Assembly: GCF_051622035.1 (NCBI RefSeq)
Contig: NC_135356.1
Location: 372,001 to 436,000, forward strand
DNA from: Arctopsyche grandis
Lineage: Eukaryota; Arthropoda; Insecta; Trichoptera; Hydropsychidae
Direction of reading: 5' to 3'
DNA: 64,000 bases
The position numbers and the translations under genes are program-made. The notes below the pieces were generated by a model that did not search any database, was not told the origin of the DNA, and was given only the letters and a program-made list of their open reading frames with translations. Each line of letters starts with the position of its first letter. Positions within the stretch are counted from its first letter, which is position 1. Of this stretch, positions 26,545-38,085 are shown one piece after another.

Positions 26545-26950
26545 ATAAGCCAGCAGTTTGGCTTAATGGTAGCGTACATAGAGTTTGCCAATTTTATCTG
26601 ATCGTTGTTGAAACGGTTCCTGAAAATTGGCCATAGATCATTTCCGGTTGTCACAAAAATCTGGGTGTATAATTTGTAGAAATTATGCACAGAAATCTGA
26701 AATCTATAGATGTCTCTATAATTTCGTGTTTATTATGTGTATAAAAATTGTGCACAAAATCTAAAAATAATCCATAGATGTCTCTATGATTATTATATCT
26801 GTACTTGATTAATTATTGTATTCTATGTTTATTGAACGTACTGTGAACGTTGTCTGACCGTTCTCGTACACTCGTCGCATTGGAGCGATCTGTAATGACG
26901 AGTGTACATTGATTGTAATAAAAAAATATATTCCTCAAATACATAGATAA
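26545..26950 (+). repeat. SINE-like insertion (candidate)
   Basis: Starts with an A-box-like TGGCTTAATGGTAGC at about 26559; the body ends in A-rich DNA near 26930. It is missing from the paralogous 47-kb segment. Only a weak B-box candidate (GGTTCC) was seen, so the Pol III origin is doubtful. Confidence 0.3.
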
Positions 26951-27559
26951 AATCATGGGATAGTTTATGTATGATGTTTTAATGTGTGAAGTATCAGAAG
27001 ACTTATGTACACCATTATAATCTTCATCTCGATGTTGGAAGTTCTACATACATATGTAGCTCGAAAACTGTGGCAAGGTCCTTTTGAGTTTAACTTTTAA
27101 TTTGCTACATTGCTTTTTGCATGGTTTATTTAGTTGATCATAAAAACTGAACTGTACTTCCAAAACGTCACTGATTCACTTCAAAAGCAAGTAAAACTAT
27201 AAGTAATAATAGCAATTTATGAATTAAGTCAAATTAAAATAGTGCTTTTGCAACTGAAAATTGACCTTCGCCACTTTTTTTCATTTATAATAAAACTTAA
27301 AACAACAGAAGTGTAGTTTTATAATGTACATGAATATCAATTAAACGTAAAACATATACATAAATAAACTTTTTTTAAGATTATAAAAAAGATTAATACT
27401 TCTAAAGGCCGTAGTATAATACATTTAGTCAAGAGGGTGCAAAAAAACAAGGTTTGGAGATTTTGTGTGTTTATTATTGTGCAAAATATGATAAATACAT
27501 ACATATACATATTATATCAATCAATTTTAAAATGAATTTATATTCAATATGGAATTACA

Positions 27560-27668
27560 CACTGAATTATTTCTTCAATTCGTCCATCTTCGCCATCATA
27601 TTAGTGCAACAAATTGACATTGCGGCCATTTGATTCGACAGTTGATAAACAGTATTGGTGAGATCTGC
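27560..27668 (-). mobile_element. Ty3-like gag fossil fragment
   Basis: Matches the 3' end of the gag-like fossil at 46010-46560, inverted. Cut by the LINE that follows. Confidence 0.5.
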
Positions 27669-27670
27669 TA

Positions 27671-28760
27671 AAAGCTATTTATTTATTTATTTTTATTTTA
27701 TTTATAGAAAAATCAACAGACAACGGGATTTACATAGATATGTATAAAAAAACAAATAGTAAATATAGTATAATATATATGTAAAATCCGAGTCAAATTA
27801 CAGATTTTTACAAAAAATATAAAAAAAAAATGAAAAAGATAAATATAAGGAAATCAAATTAAAAAGTAAAGAATAAAGGCATGACAAAATATGTAGAACA
27901 TTGCATAATTAAACTATAGTATTAAAATATTGGGAAAAGGTTATAAAATAGAATATAAGAAGAAATTGAAATTTACAAATATAAAACAAATGAAAAAGGT
28001 AAATACAAAATAAACAAATGAAAAGGAAAATAATGAAAGCTATAATATGATTAAATAGCACATTACATAACTAAACTAAAGTATAAAAATATTGGAAATA
28101 TTGGAAAAATAGAATAGGAGAGGATATGAATCAATCGGTCAAGATTCTCTTGATGTTAGACCTGAATTGATGTAGGGAAATACCAAATAGATCAATCTCA
28201 TTCAGCTCTCCGTTAAACATACGATAAACGCGCTGCAGATAAGAATATTTTTGGGAATTATTATTGAAAGGATCAAGTGAAAAGAGTGCAACGCGTCTAG
28301 AGTACCGTACTGGGATTCTGAAATTAACCTTATTCAGTAAATCAGAACAATCAAGGAAACCATTTGAGCTTAAAGAAGAATATAGCATCAGTATGTCGTC
28401 GCCTGACAGAAAGATTGTTAAAAGAAAGGATTTTTAAAATGTCGGAAACAGTAGAATGGGTATAGGTAGGAAAAAGGTAGCGTAAGGATTTAATAAATTT
28501 AAGTTGAACTTTCTCAATACAATTAATATGGGATAAATAAAAAGGTAATTGAGGCAAATTCAAGGTGAGACCTTACAAAGGAAAAATAAAGTAATTTAAG
28601 TACATACATACATGCTTTGTTGGTAATAAAAGAAATATGTTCAGAGAAATCTAGTTTATTATTGAGTATTACACCAAGATCCTTAATAGAAGATGACGTG
28701 TTAAGGATTGAATGATTTACATAATTGATAGTGATTGTTTTCACACTCATTTGCATCAGA
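27671..28760 (-). mobile_element. LINE, 5'-truncated, left-arm copy
   Basis: Minus-strand frames contain SIKDLGVILNNKLDFSEHI and LNCIEKVQLKFIKSLRYLF, the C-terminal RT/thumb part of a CR1/Jockey-type LINE; the 3' tail is the TTTATTTATTTATTT tract at 27671-27715. Compared with the right-arm copy (62722-63760) it lacks about 45 bases near 28605 and has further small indels that break its frame. The tail is the outer edge of the large palindrome. Confidence 0.8.
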
Positions 28761-28761
28761 T

Positions 28762-29480
28762 TGTTACGGGGACGAGTAGGAGATGGTATAGAATAGTCAC
28801 AGATTTCATAAAATGATTATATTCTTTAAATAGCAGTAAATATAAACGAGATTAATTTTCCAATTTGTATTACAAGTTACTAGTCTCGAAGTGCTACCAC
28901 AAGTTACTAGTTAGAAAGTTTTATCGCAAGTGAGGTTCAATAGATCTAACATGAGTATTTATACAAAAAATAATGATAAGTTTTAACCAATGACATCATT
29001 TTGGTAAATAACAAAGTGATTAAGATACAGAGCAACATCCGTGTGTAAGACAGTTTTAGTATTTGATTTATGTATTATCGAGACATTATTGAGTAGATAC
29101 ACAAATAATCATAAAGATAAATAGTGATAATAATATTTGAGGGTTTACACGTGTCGTGAGACAAAATGCAGCTATAGCAATAAAGATTATTTAAAGTAAT
29201 ACTTTGGATTTCAACAGGTCATTGACTGTGTCGTCTAATATAACAATCGTGTTAGAAACTCGTATAAATTATAATAGATAAGAGTTAAGTAGATAGGATT
29301 GAACAGAATATGTAACTGTAGAGTCCGGGAGCAACAAAGATATTGAAAGTCTCATAAATAATGAGAGATAACTTTAAGAGAAAACATCATAAGTAGTTAA
29401 AAATTAAACGGATGTTCAAACTTAAGGTTAAAGAGTATTATACATAAGTATATACAAAGGCTGTAAGATCATACCACATA
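28762..29480 (-). mobile_element. Solo LTR-like fossil, left arm
   Basis: Ends TGTTACGGGGACGAGTAGGA on the left (its 3' end on the minus strand). About 700 bases by comparison with the inner LTR at 41 kb; the far edge is uncertain. No internal region. Mirror at 62000-62719. Confidence 0.5.
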
Positions 29481-29599
29481 ACAAGATATACTTGATGCAT
29501 TTTTATCAAACATACACACGCATGTTGAAAACTTGTTGGATAATTGAGCGTCGCATTCGAAAAGTTAGTGGTAAGTTGCGGTTCACTTGAGGAATGCGT

Positions 29600-30065
29600 A
29601 TCTTTGAGGAGACGAAAGACACAGTCGTCATTGATTAATTGAACCAACCGTTTAATTGTGTAATTGCGAGATAAATGCCGTATTGATATATCGAAACGTC
29701 ATCTAATGAAATGTTAGTGTAAATGCTCGAGCAGCCGCTTAGGGGCGCCACTAGTGAAGCAAGCCGATCAGAGCGACAGCGTGATTGTAGGCCAGTCCTC
29801 ACACGCACGCTCATTAATGCTTGCGCAGATACCGCAAAATTGGGTCCCACTGGCCTCCATGATTTTAAACAAATGTCACATTTGTGTGGTTTAATCCCAG
29901 AATGTAATTTTTTATGTGTCTTGAGGGTAGATTTTTGAGTAAATGATTTTAAACAAATTTCACACTTGTATGACTTTTCCGCCGTGTGAGATCTCAAATG
30001 TCTGACAAGTGTATATTTATGAATAAATGATTAAAAACAAATATTACATTAGAACAGCTTCTCTC
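29600..30065 (-). pseudogene. C2H2 zinc-finger part of ZAD gene A, left outer copy (decayed)
   Basis: Minus strand from 30065: HTGEKLF then a stop where the inner copy has Lys, and a frameshift before the next finger; then HTAEKSYKCEICLKSF and IKPHKCDICLKS, after which the reading leaves the zinc-finger pattern (WRPVGPNFAV from about 29875). So two fingers plus a partial remain. The break is shared with the mirror copy at 61416-61846, so it predates the large palindrome. Confidence 0.75.
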
Positions 30066-30087
30066 CAGTGTGTGATCTTTTGTGTAA

Positions 30088-30668
30088 TGGTGCTTACGGA
30101 CTAAACCAACGACGATTTTGGGCCAACTTTTTTAATCAGCAGGATAAAACCAGTAGCGTACAAAATATTGAAATAAAAATTAAATTAAAAAATTGAAATT
30201 AAATATCAAAATTAAGCTAAAGAGCGAGATTGAGCTAAAATTAGATCATCGTTGATGTTTTGAATTACGACGATACGCATTTAAAACCAGAGAAATATTA
30301 TAATTTCTCTGATAACGAGCGAAAAAAAATCTTGATATAATTTTTTAAAGTCGTCACGATATGTTACTGTATTTCGACGTCGATGATCGATAAAAAAAAT
30401 AATTCATAAAAAAACGCGGTGTCGGTTGTCGGTGATTTGTCAAAGGGTTTTTTTTTCTTTCGTCGAAATAAAATTAATAATCACACATTATCCAATAAAT
30501 TTTACCTCTGAAATTATTTAATTACTTGATTTATTACGACGAGAGAAACAATTGAATTTTGATATTTAATTTCAATTTTTAAATTTAATTTTTATTTCGA
30601 TATTTTGTACGCTACTGGTTTTAAAAGTTGGCCTGTGGGCCGTTCGTTGGCTTGGTGCGTACGCACCA
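30088..30668 (-). mobile_element. Harbinger-like MITE between ZAD and finger exons, left
   Basis: 581 bases with ends TGGTGCGTACGCACCAAG and TGGTGCTTACGGACTAAA (inverted), flanked by TTA/TAA, the target duplication of PIF/Harbinger. The inner gene A copies at 39.70 and 52.35 kb show the empty site GTGTTACAC. No transposase. Relatives, truncated: 32138-32350 and 38520-38700. Confidence 0.85.
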
Positions 30669-30747
30669 TAACACGAGTTCGGATTTATTGGGAAATGGTT
30701 TTAAACTAATTTCAGTATTTTTTCGGTGAATTGTTGGTAGTGAAGGC

Positions 30748-31148
30748 TCATCGTTCCAACAAAAATTCTTCAGTCTTGATCTTCAAGCCATCGTCTAGCT
30801 TCAGTTGAGACGTTTCGTGGCTTCGAAGACAAGCTTTTCGAAAGGCGATCAACGATTCCAGATCGGTTTTACACGGCAGACACACCGCGTCTGGCAACCC
30901 ATCGCCTCTTCTAACCTGCAAGATGAAATGAAAAAAAAGTAGGATTGAGCGGTGAGAAGAGTTTGGTCCACAATAGTTGTAACCTGTAACCTGTAACCAG
31001 CACCGACCTGAATTTGACAGTAGGTCCGAATGTTTTGCTCCAGACGCTCTGGATGAAGATCGCTCTGGAAGATGGAAACGGCAGACTCGGCCGGAGCTGG
31101 TCCAAGACAAAGCCTGCACTCCATCGTCCCTGCACTCACCGTCTCCAT
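30748..31148 (-). CDS. ZAD-domain protein, gene A, left outer copy
   Basis: Two exons, 31148-31008 and 30915-30748, with a 92-base GT-AG intron; 102 residues. Start METVSAGTMECRLCL; a second in-frame ATG is eight codons on. The CRLC pair in exon 1 and CLPC pair in exon 2 are the four zinc ligands of the ZAD fold, an insect dimerisation domain found at the N-terminus of C2H2 regulators. The frame ends at TGA just after EEFLLER, one base out of phase with the downstream fingers, so only the ZAD can be made. Here the fingers are also cut off by a MITE. Identical in translation to the other three copies. Could be a pseudogene or a ZAD-only protein. Confidence 0.6.
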
Positions 31149-31282
31149 CGTGACAGCAACCAGACGACTCGACTTCGCCTCGCTATTTTTTTTTGGTCTA
31201 AATTTGGCACTAGTTATACCAGGGAAATATTAGGCAACAAATTATTTGGTTGCTTTATAATTCCAAAAGTGGTCTGTAAAAC

Positions 31283-31500
31283 GGTTCGGTGATTACTAGT
31301 CAAATGTGAACCAGTCACAGGACAACCGGTCACACTAAAACTGGTCACGATAAAACTGGTCACACCCTAAAATCGTGTTTACGTGTGACCAGTTTTCTCG
31401 TGACCAGTTTTAGTGTGACGGGTGATCACGTGTGACCGATCTAGAGCGACCGGTTGTCCTGTGACTGGTTCACATATGACTAGTAGTCCGTTTACCCTGT
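31283..31500. mobile_element. Foldback element with CTGGTCAC motif array, left outer
   Basis: Ends share ACTAGTCA.ATGTGAACCAG and its complement. Between them GTCAC or its complement occurs nine times, often as ACTGGTCAC, spaced about 15 bases and inverted about the centre. It starts about 135 bases upstream of the ZAD start codon at 31148. Confidence 0.8.
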
Positions 31501-31685
31501 AAAACAATGAAAAATTTATCAGTTATTAATTATAAACTTGATCAGTAACTTATTCTAAATAATCAGTAGAATATAATAAACGATCAGTAATGTATTCATT
31601 TTTGTTCAGTAAATAATTATTTAATAATAAAATATCAAGTATCAAGTATACATATTTACATATATACTCGATACTTTATAATATA

Positions 31686-31898
31686 TTGTGGCGGCTCGCT
31701 ATACGACATGGTCGAGTTTGGTCACCTTCGTGCGAGTGGGGACCAACTCGATTATGTTCGGAGCTAGCCACCTCACTCTGCCTTCAGCTGTCATAAATAA
31801 AACACATTTGCATTCAACATGCCAGTCGTCTCATTCGTTCATCCCCCATAACTGGAAGGTGACCAAACTCGACCATGTCGTATAGCGCGCCGCCACAA
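31686..31898. mobile_element. TTGTGGCGGC MITE, full length, left
   Basis: 213 bases; inverted ends of about 45 bases (TTGTGGCGGCTCGCTATACG, complement at the right), flanked by TATA on both sides. Family unknown. Absent from the inner gene A flank at 38.7 kb. Confidence 0.8.
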
Positions 31899-32137
31899 TA
31901 TACGTGATAATTGCAATATATACTTGATACTTTATATTGTAATATTTATATAGAAAAGAAATAAAATAAAAACACAAGCTAATAGCTTTTTCATTTCTTT
32001 ATTGAAATAATGCAGTAAAACAAACAAAAAAACAATTTCGTTATTGCAATTAAATATTTACACAATAAAACATAAGCGAAGCGAATTTGAAAGTCGAGTT
32101 AAATTGCCGAGCACATAGCGAGTGACGTGCGCGTCCT

Positions 32138-32620
32138 GGTGCGTACGCACCGAGCCAACGAACGGCCCACAGGCCAACTTTTAAAACCAGTAGCGTACAA
32201 AATATTGAAATAAAAATTAAATTAAATATCAAAATTAAGCTAAAGAGCGAGATTGAGCTGAAACGAGATCATCGTTGATGTGTTGAATTACGACAATACG
32301 CATTTACAACTAGAGAAATATTATAATTTCTCTGCTTACGAGCGAAAAAAAATCTTGTTATTGTTTCTTAAAAGGGATCCCAATCATCAATTTCTTCCAG
32401 TATCTCTGCAGTAGTAAAATTGTATAATATGAATAAGAGAAATTGCGTTTACATATATCATATTCCAGGGAAAAAAAATCAAAGTCGACGGAGTCGTATA
32501 TGACCCTTTGGGATAATGACACATATTTTTTTCCAGAGAATGCAAATAAGCAATAAGTCCTACTGTATTAGAAACAAAGATAAATAAAAAACTTACGTAT
32601 GTTTTCTATTCGACATATCT
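32138..32620 (-). repeat. Harbinger-like end plus exon-like block, inverted partner of 38225-38700
   Basis: Begins TGGTGCGTACGCACCGAG like the MITE at 30.1 kb and runs into a block shared with 38225-38520 that, on the minus strand, reads MSNRKHT, a GTAAGT donor, and later TTGCAG/CTGCAG then EILEEIDDWDPF and a stop. This may be the first exons of an unknown gene or transposase. One fold of the nested inverted pair inside the left arm. Confidence 0.5.
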
Positions 32621-33214
32621 GCACCTAGTAAAGCGTTCGATGTTGTTCCGTCAAAACTCCAAAAGGAACTGATTTAATTTCGTGTGACTTTCTTAAAATT
32701 CATCACCAACATCTAACCAAGCGTAACGAAAGATTTTACGACCGGCCTGAGTGATCCCTTTATTTTAAAACGCAAAAGTGTAAAATGCCGTGAACGACCG
32801 CTTTGGCATACATCGTGTAAGTTCGGTTCGGTGATTACTAGTCAAATGTAAACCTGAAATGTGAAAAAACTGGTCACGAGAAAACTTGTCACACCCAAAA
32901 ATTTAAAATTGGTCACACAAACAAAAATATTCTCAAATACTTTTTATTTACGAAATTTTTATTATTATCGACTAGACATATGTTCGAGCCAAAGCCCCTC
33001 GTGGCCGTGGCCGTTGTTTGTGGTCTTCGCCAAGAGTTCGCGGGCATTTTGGCAATCGCTTTTGCGTTTTGACAATCACTTTGACAAATCACAAATCTTA
33101 ATTCACCTATAAATGTAAATGTACAGCGGGGAGGTCTATGAAAACACTGATTGTGTACTTACACTAAGAGGATCCTTTATTTATGTTCACTTGTAACAAT
33201 AGTAATTATTAGAG
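32620..33214. other. Non-coding, with partial CTGGTCAC foldback
   Basis: 32830-32920 carries GGTTCGGTGATTACTAGTCA and two GGTCAC/TGTCAC units, one end of the foldback family. No gene. Confidence 0.45.
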
Positions 33215-33310
33215 GTAGGATAGTCACAGTGCTATCCATTGTTCGGCATACCTTTAACAATGCATTTACAACCTTTGAACAATACACGGCCCCCTCAGGC
33301 TCCGGTGACT
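33215..33310 (-). repeat. Short dispersed repeat (also 1050-1140, 58170-58280)
   Basis: GCACTGTGACTATCCTACCT and GGAGCCTGAGGGGGCCGTGT blocks are shared with 1050-1140, inverted. Confidence 0.7.
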
Positions 33311-33600
33311 AGTAATTATATGTAAAAAAGAAGGTCGTTTTCGTTTCTCAGCTTCGGACGTTGCCATATTATAATATATATATATTCAATTGTAAATAGG
33401 TTTTTGAGCTCTTTTTCCTATTAGGCTGTGCATTAAAATTAGAATAATATAATACTATGATTACTAACCAAATAAAATAAAACAAAATTGTAAAATAGAA
33501 AATGATCAGTAGATCAGTAGCTATTAAAATAGATATAATATGTATTGTGAACATAATTTCGTAATAATAAAAAGTATTTCAAGCAATCAAACCAAATAAT

Positions 33601-34276
33601 ATATATTCAAGAATATGTTTATGTATAATGTGTTGAAAACATAATAAATCTTTACTTATTTATTACTGTGCATAAAAGGTTTTTTTTTAATTTTGTCCCT
33701 GTAATTTAGATTTAGGTACATATATATTTTAGAATTTTTATGTTATGCATTTGAAAGCAGCAAAATCGTAAACTTTGTGTTTGTTTTTAACAATACGGAT
33801 AATCGTGGTTCTATTGTACATACATATTACTTACTTATCAATACATTGGTAATTAAATCGGTGATAGTCAGCAACTCGAAACAATATCACTTGTACTATT
33901 CCATATTTTTCACTTCTCATATTCAACAATTACTCAATTTACTCATATTCAACAATTAGCAATGTTTTATATATGTATGTACGAAACATGAAAATATAGG
34001 TCTGGTGCATGGATCTTATCTCAAAGCTACGAACTCAATTGCTCCCGATGAAATATAAGCGATCAGGCTCGATGGCTGCAGTTTTTGACGGATTAGTGTA
34101 TGTATGTATGTGGGGGCACCGAGGAGTATCCCAATGATTCACTGAATGTTGTTGAACGCCAATTTTTTTTTATATTACATATATTCAAGAATATGTTTAT
34201 GTATAATGTGTTGAAAACATAATAAATCTTTACTTATTTATTACTGTGCATAAAAGGTTTTTTTTTTAATTTTGTC
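33601..34276 (+). repeat. 579-base left-arm-only segment between 97-base direct repeats
   Basis: Copies at 33601-33697 and 34179-34276 (ATATTCAAGAATATGTTTAT...) flank unique DNA. The right arm has a single copy (57784-57880) and lacks the middle, as expected for a deletion by recombination between the repeats. Confidence 0.85.
33995..34165 (+). pseudogene. Single Kelch-repeat exon relic
   Basis: Reads LLPMKYKRSGSMAAVFDGLV, then in another frame NDSLNVVERQF: the turn and SVERY-like strand of one Kelch blade. Frame is broken between the two. It does not match any exon of the 21-kb gene closely by eye. Present only in the left arm. Confidence 0.6.
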
Positions 34277-34340
34277 TATATGTTGTTATATGTTTCGTTC
34301 ACATTTTTTTTTACAGATTACACGTTGCAGTTCTTTATAC

Positions 34341-34640
34341 CAGTGCTTCCCAAATTGGGGGTCACGACCCCCTGGGGAGCCGTATGATTTCTCGTGGAGA
34401 AAATGTATATATATATTTAAGGAAATATTTCCCAAACTTGAATGAGGATGAAAGGAGCATTTGGATAAGAACACCATTTGCCAAGTCCTTAAAATATGAT
34501 CATATTACATGGACAGCCCAAGAAGAGTTGATCGATATCAGATCAGATAATTTGCTTGAAGTGGAATTTAATGTATTGTAAGTATTTCAGAAAGGAAGTA
34601 AATTTAATGGAAAGTGTTTAACTTTTGAACAAATCATTTA
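34341..34640 (+). mobile_element. hAT remnant, left arm
   Basis: Terminus CAGTGCTTCCCAAATTGGGG with GGTCACGACCCCC hairpin, then a frame with YFPNLNEDERSIWIRTPF and QEELIDIRSDNLLEVEFNVL, the hAT C-terminal motifs. Internally deleted. Mirror at 57421-57720. Confidence 0.7.
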
Positions 34641-35002
34641 ATGGCATTTCTTAATTACTAGCTCTGAAATCTGATACACAAACGTGTGAATTAAATTAAG
34701 AAAGTGTGAGACATCAACATATTTCCATTGACGAAGACATTATGAAGAAGCTGGTCGCAGCTATCGCATACATAAGCTTAATGATAAAATCGGTTAAATA
34801 TTAAAGATAATCTTCGTGGTACATACATATAATTACAACTATGTATATTTTAAAATTAAAAGATTCATGTACATATATTTATCTGATATATAAATTTTCT
34901 TCTAATTAACTAATGTACATATAATGTTCTTAAAAACCCACATTTCCACCGAAATCATTTTCGGTGCCAACTTTCACTTTGACGTATGGATTTCATATGC
35001 CA
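34641..35002. other. No gene seen; downstream of gene B
   Basis: AT-rich non-coding DNA. Confidence 0.4.
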
Positions 35003-35908
35003 TCACTGAGTGTGCCGTTTATAAATTGCCGTTGTGGATTTTGGCGTCTTCGAGTTTGTGTCACCGAGTTTACGCCTGCCCGGTTTTTCCCCAGTATGCG
35101 TTCTTTGGTGTTTCTTGAGGGTGAATTTGAGAGCAAATGATTTTAAACAAATATCACAATTATATGGTTTTTCCCCAGTATGAGTTCTTGTGTGTGTCGT
35201 GAGCCTCTTTTTTTGAGGAAATGATTTTAAGCAAATGTCACATTTATATGGATTTATCCCGGTATGAGTTTTAATGTGTTCAGGGAGATACTTTTTTTGA
35301 GAGTATGATTTCAAACAAATGTCACATTTATATGGTTTTTCCTCAGTATGAGTTTTTTTATGTGACGTAAGGTAGGCATTTTGAGCAAACGATTTTGAAC
35401 AAATGTTACATTTGTATGGTTTTTCCGCAGTATGAATTATTTTATGTCTCGTAAGGCAGGCTATGTGAGAAAACAATTTTGAACAAATGTCACATTTGTA
35501 TGGTTTTATTGCATTATGAGTTGCTATGTGCATTCCAAGGGAATATTTTCTAAAGAATGATTTTGAACAATAGTCACAAGCGTATTGTTTTTCCACAGCA
35601 TGAGTTTTTTTATGTTTTATAAGGCTGGCTTTATTAGTACACGATTCTAAACAAATTTCACATTTATTTGATTCTACTCCCATGTGAATTAGTTTGTGTT
35701 TTACACATCTACATTTTCGAGTGAATGATTTTAAACAAATGTCACATTGGTATGGTTTTTCCCCATGAGTTTTTTTGTGTATCGTCAGTTGTGATTTGTA
35801 AGTAAACGATTCTGAACAAATATCACATTTATATAAATTGTCCTTCATCTGATCATTGACATGGGTGTTGTTAACGTTTGGTGGCGAATTAACTAACATC
35901 AGACTCAT
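35003..35908 (-). CDS. Nine-finger C2H2 protein ORF, gene B, left arm
   Basis: 301 codons from ATG 35908 with nine consecutive C2H2 fingers (YKCDICSESF... to YNCDICLKSF...), each with Cys2 and His2 ligands, mostly joined by TGEKP-like linkers, then a basic tail (GRRKLGDTNSKTPKS). Such arrays bind DNA in the nucleus. All fingers are intact and the sequence is identical in the other arm. It overlaps the end of the ZAD exon upstream in a +1 frame, so it starts at its own ATG or is the finger part of a frame-broken ZAD gene. Confidence 0.75.
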   Translation of the reverse strand: MSLMLVNSPPNVNNTHVNDQMKDNLYKCDICSESFTYKSQLTIHKKTHGEKPYQCDICLKSFTRKCRCVKHKLIHMGVESNKCEICLESCTNKASLIKHKKTHAVEKQYACDYCSKSFFRKYSLGMHIATHNAIKPYKCDICSKLFSHIACLTRHKIIHTAEKPYKCNICSKSFAQNAYLTSHKKTHTEEKPYKCDICLKSYSQKKYLPEHIKTHTGINPYKCDICLKSFPQKKRLTTHTRTHTGEKPYNCDICLKSFALKFTLKKHQRTHTGEKPGRRKLGDTNSKTPKSTTAIYKRHTQ

Positions 35909-36765
35909 TTTCCAATATTAAATCTTCTTCTGTCTTGATATTTAGATGCCTGTTTAGCTTCAGTTTCGAAATTTCATCATTTCGAAGACAAACTTTTCGA
36001 AAACTAATGAGCAATTCCAGATTGTTGTTACAAGGACGACATATCGTATCTGGCAACTTTTCGTCTTTCTTGACCTGCAAATACGAAAGGTTTATATTAA
36101 AATTAATTCAGATGGCAAACCGGGTAATTTAACCTAACTGTTCAAATAAACCGAAAAATCCTGGTTAAAATAAGGACTGAAGCCACAATTAAAACTTTTC
36201 TAGAAACACTAATATTAAATATAAATATAATCCACAACGAAATATGTACAGTAAATTATTCCATTGCAAACTGCTTTAAAAATTTATTTCACTTCAGTAT
36301 GTAAACGTAATCGGAAATAAGTAAACTCGGAAACAAGAGTGCTAAGCGATCTTTCGTCAATATTTAAATCTCGAGATTGTGTAATTGATTGTGATTGAGT
36401 TAGACTTATTATACCTACGCTTATTAAACCAGCTGTTTATTAAACGGAATTAAAAAGTGATTACAAATTTCAACAATTTATCGATTTAATACATACATAT
36501 ATTCAATTTGGATTCTTTTCGAATATTATGGATTCCGTTTATTGTGAAATTCACGAGATCGTTAACATACATTTGTTTGGCTGGCTTTATCTTTAACATA
36601 TTGATCAGATTCACGAGGTAAATGTGAGGGTAAACGACCTGCAGCTGACAGCAGGACCAGCAAATGTGACCGAGGATTTCCATGGATGGAGACGAAAGCC
36701 TCGGCTGGACCAGAAGACAAGCAGAGTCTGCACTGCATTGGGAATTGACGCTCGATACAATTCAT
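35889..36765 (-). pseudogene. ZAD part of gene B, left arm (frame-broken)
   Basis: Exon 1 36765-36639 (MQCRLCLSSGPAEAFVSIHG, then in the next frame ICWSCCQLQ), intron of 564 bases, exon 2 36074-35889 (VKKDEKLPDTICRPCNNNLE..). The zinc-ligand pairs CRLC and CRPC are present. Exon 1 leaves phase 1 while exon 2 needs phase 0, so a small indel lies between SIHG and WSCC. Exon 2 ends ENESDVS and a stop, in a different frame from the fingers. Same state in the right arm. Confidence 0.7.
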
Positions 36766-36835
36766 CCTCTAGTGAAATTTGGTCTAAAGAACACAGCTCA
36801 AGTCGTCATGGTTCGGTGATTATTCCGCACACTTC

Positions 36836-36915
36836 ACTAAAATCCCGATCACGGAATATCTGGCACCCATACGAAATATCATACTAACGAGAGTTCGAGT
36901 GCCAGATATACAATA
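36836..36915. repeat. Short inverted repeat upstream of gene B
   Basis: ATATCTGGCAC at about 36857 pairs with GTGCCAGATAT at about 36899. It is joined to GGTTCGGTGATTA, the same end sequence that borders the foldbacks at gene A. Confidence 0.6.
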
Positions 36916-36955
36916 TCCGCGATTTTCGTGGAAAAGTAGGAAATTTCAACTTTTT

Positions 36956-38085
36956 TTTAGGCTTTTCCTCTTGTTCCTGTTGTATCCTGCTCGTGCAAAT
37001 TAAGTGAGTATGTACTGGTCTCCCTTTTGGCGCATGCAAAATACATGGCGCATGCACACTTTCTCTCAGTAGGTTGTTACCTTCTAAGTACGAAAGGTCG
37101 ATTGCGGAGATCTTGTCGTCACTAATTGAGGGGTGCGGGGGGCTTAACTAGCGGGGAATTGAAAAAAACGCCGACCGCTGCATCGTAGGGAAAAAAACCT
37201 TTTTTTTCCCAACTTCCCGCTAGTTAAACCCCCCCCCCCCCCCCCACACGTTTAGAAAAGCGGTTTATATTATAAATACCGATCATCAAATTTAAGCATA
37301 TTAACAATATAATATGAATTAGTGAATAAAATAAATTTTGATAACACCAAAACACGAAAAATTCGATTTTAGATTTATTAACTGTAGTTTAGTTTATGTT
37401 AATGAGCTAATAATTAATGGATTTAGAGTTAGAAAACTAAATTGAAAAGAATCATCGAGACAAACTTGGTGAAACAAGTGAACTTGGTCAAAAAACGTCG
37501 AGCATTTCAATTTTAGAACAAAAATGTGTGTTGACCAGTGTCCCAGTCTATAGAAACTCATTTGTGTTTTGCATATTACTTATAAATAATGAAATAATAC
37601 TTGTCGAATTAATAAAATTGACATACGATGTAAACATTATAGAAAGTAATATTCGCACTGGCAGGAAATCAAAATGCCAGCTATTGATCCGATGTCTGGT
37701 AATTTCAATACTATATATAGAATATATAGAATGTGTCCCATAAATAGAAATGTCTCGGGTTGATTTTGATCTGATTGATTGATTGAATGATCTGATTTTG
37801 TTGTTTATTTATAATCTTTTACTTATACTGTAAAACATGAACTTTTGTAAGATATGTTTAAAATATTAACCAATGCCTGAAATTTCTAAATCATCAATCA
37901 AATTATAAATCGTGATTTATTTCAACGCAGTAAGGTTTCGAAACATATTGAAGCTGTCACAAGCATACTTATGTCTGTAAATAATCATAGTAGGTACTAT
38001 AACTTTGCATCACAATAAAACATTTCGTTATGATAACATTGTTTTCTGTTTAAATATGGCGATTCGGTGATTACATCCCAAATGT
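36956..38085 (+). repeat. 1.1-kb dispersed repeat, left-arm copy
   Basis: Colinear with 5175-6330 apart from a 52-base gap near 37280 and small changes. Contains a poly-C run (37220-37237). No recognised coding region. Confidence 0.75.

Larger units (their letters stand above)
24655..27560 (+). repeat. Segment K: older inverted duplication with 46560-48775
   Basis: Kelch exons 8-10, intron 7's end and 2 kb of 3' flank recur in reverse complement at 46560-48775. The copies differ by several insertions (SINE-like 26545-26950 here; hAT MITE at 47436 there). Confidence 0.8.

Noticed and set aside
30849-31292. Further frames overlapping the ZAD exons on both strands
   Set aside because: They read through the intron or are antisense shadows of the ZAD exons, which the CRLC/CLPC ligands identify clearly. 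Same for the three other copies.
31283-31500. CRISPR-like array of CTGGTCAC repeats
   Set aside because: The units are short, unevenly spaced and inverted about a centre, in eukaryotic DNA; a foldback element fits.
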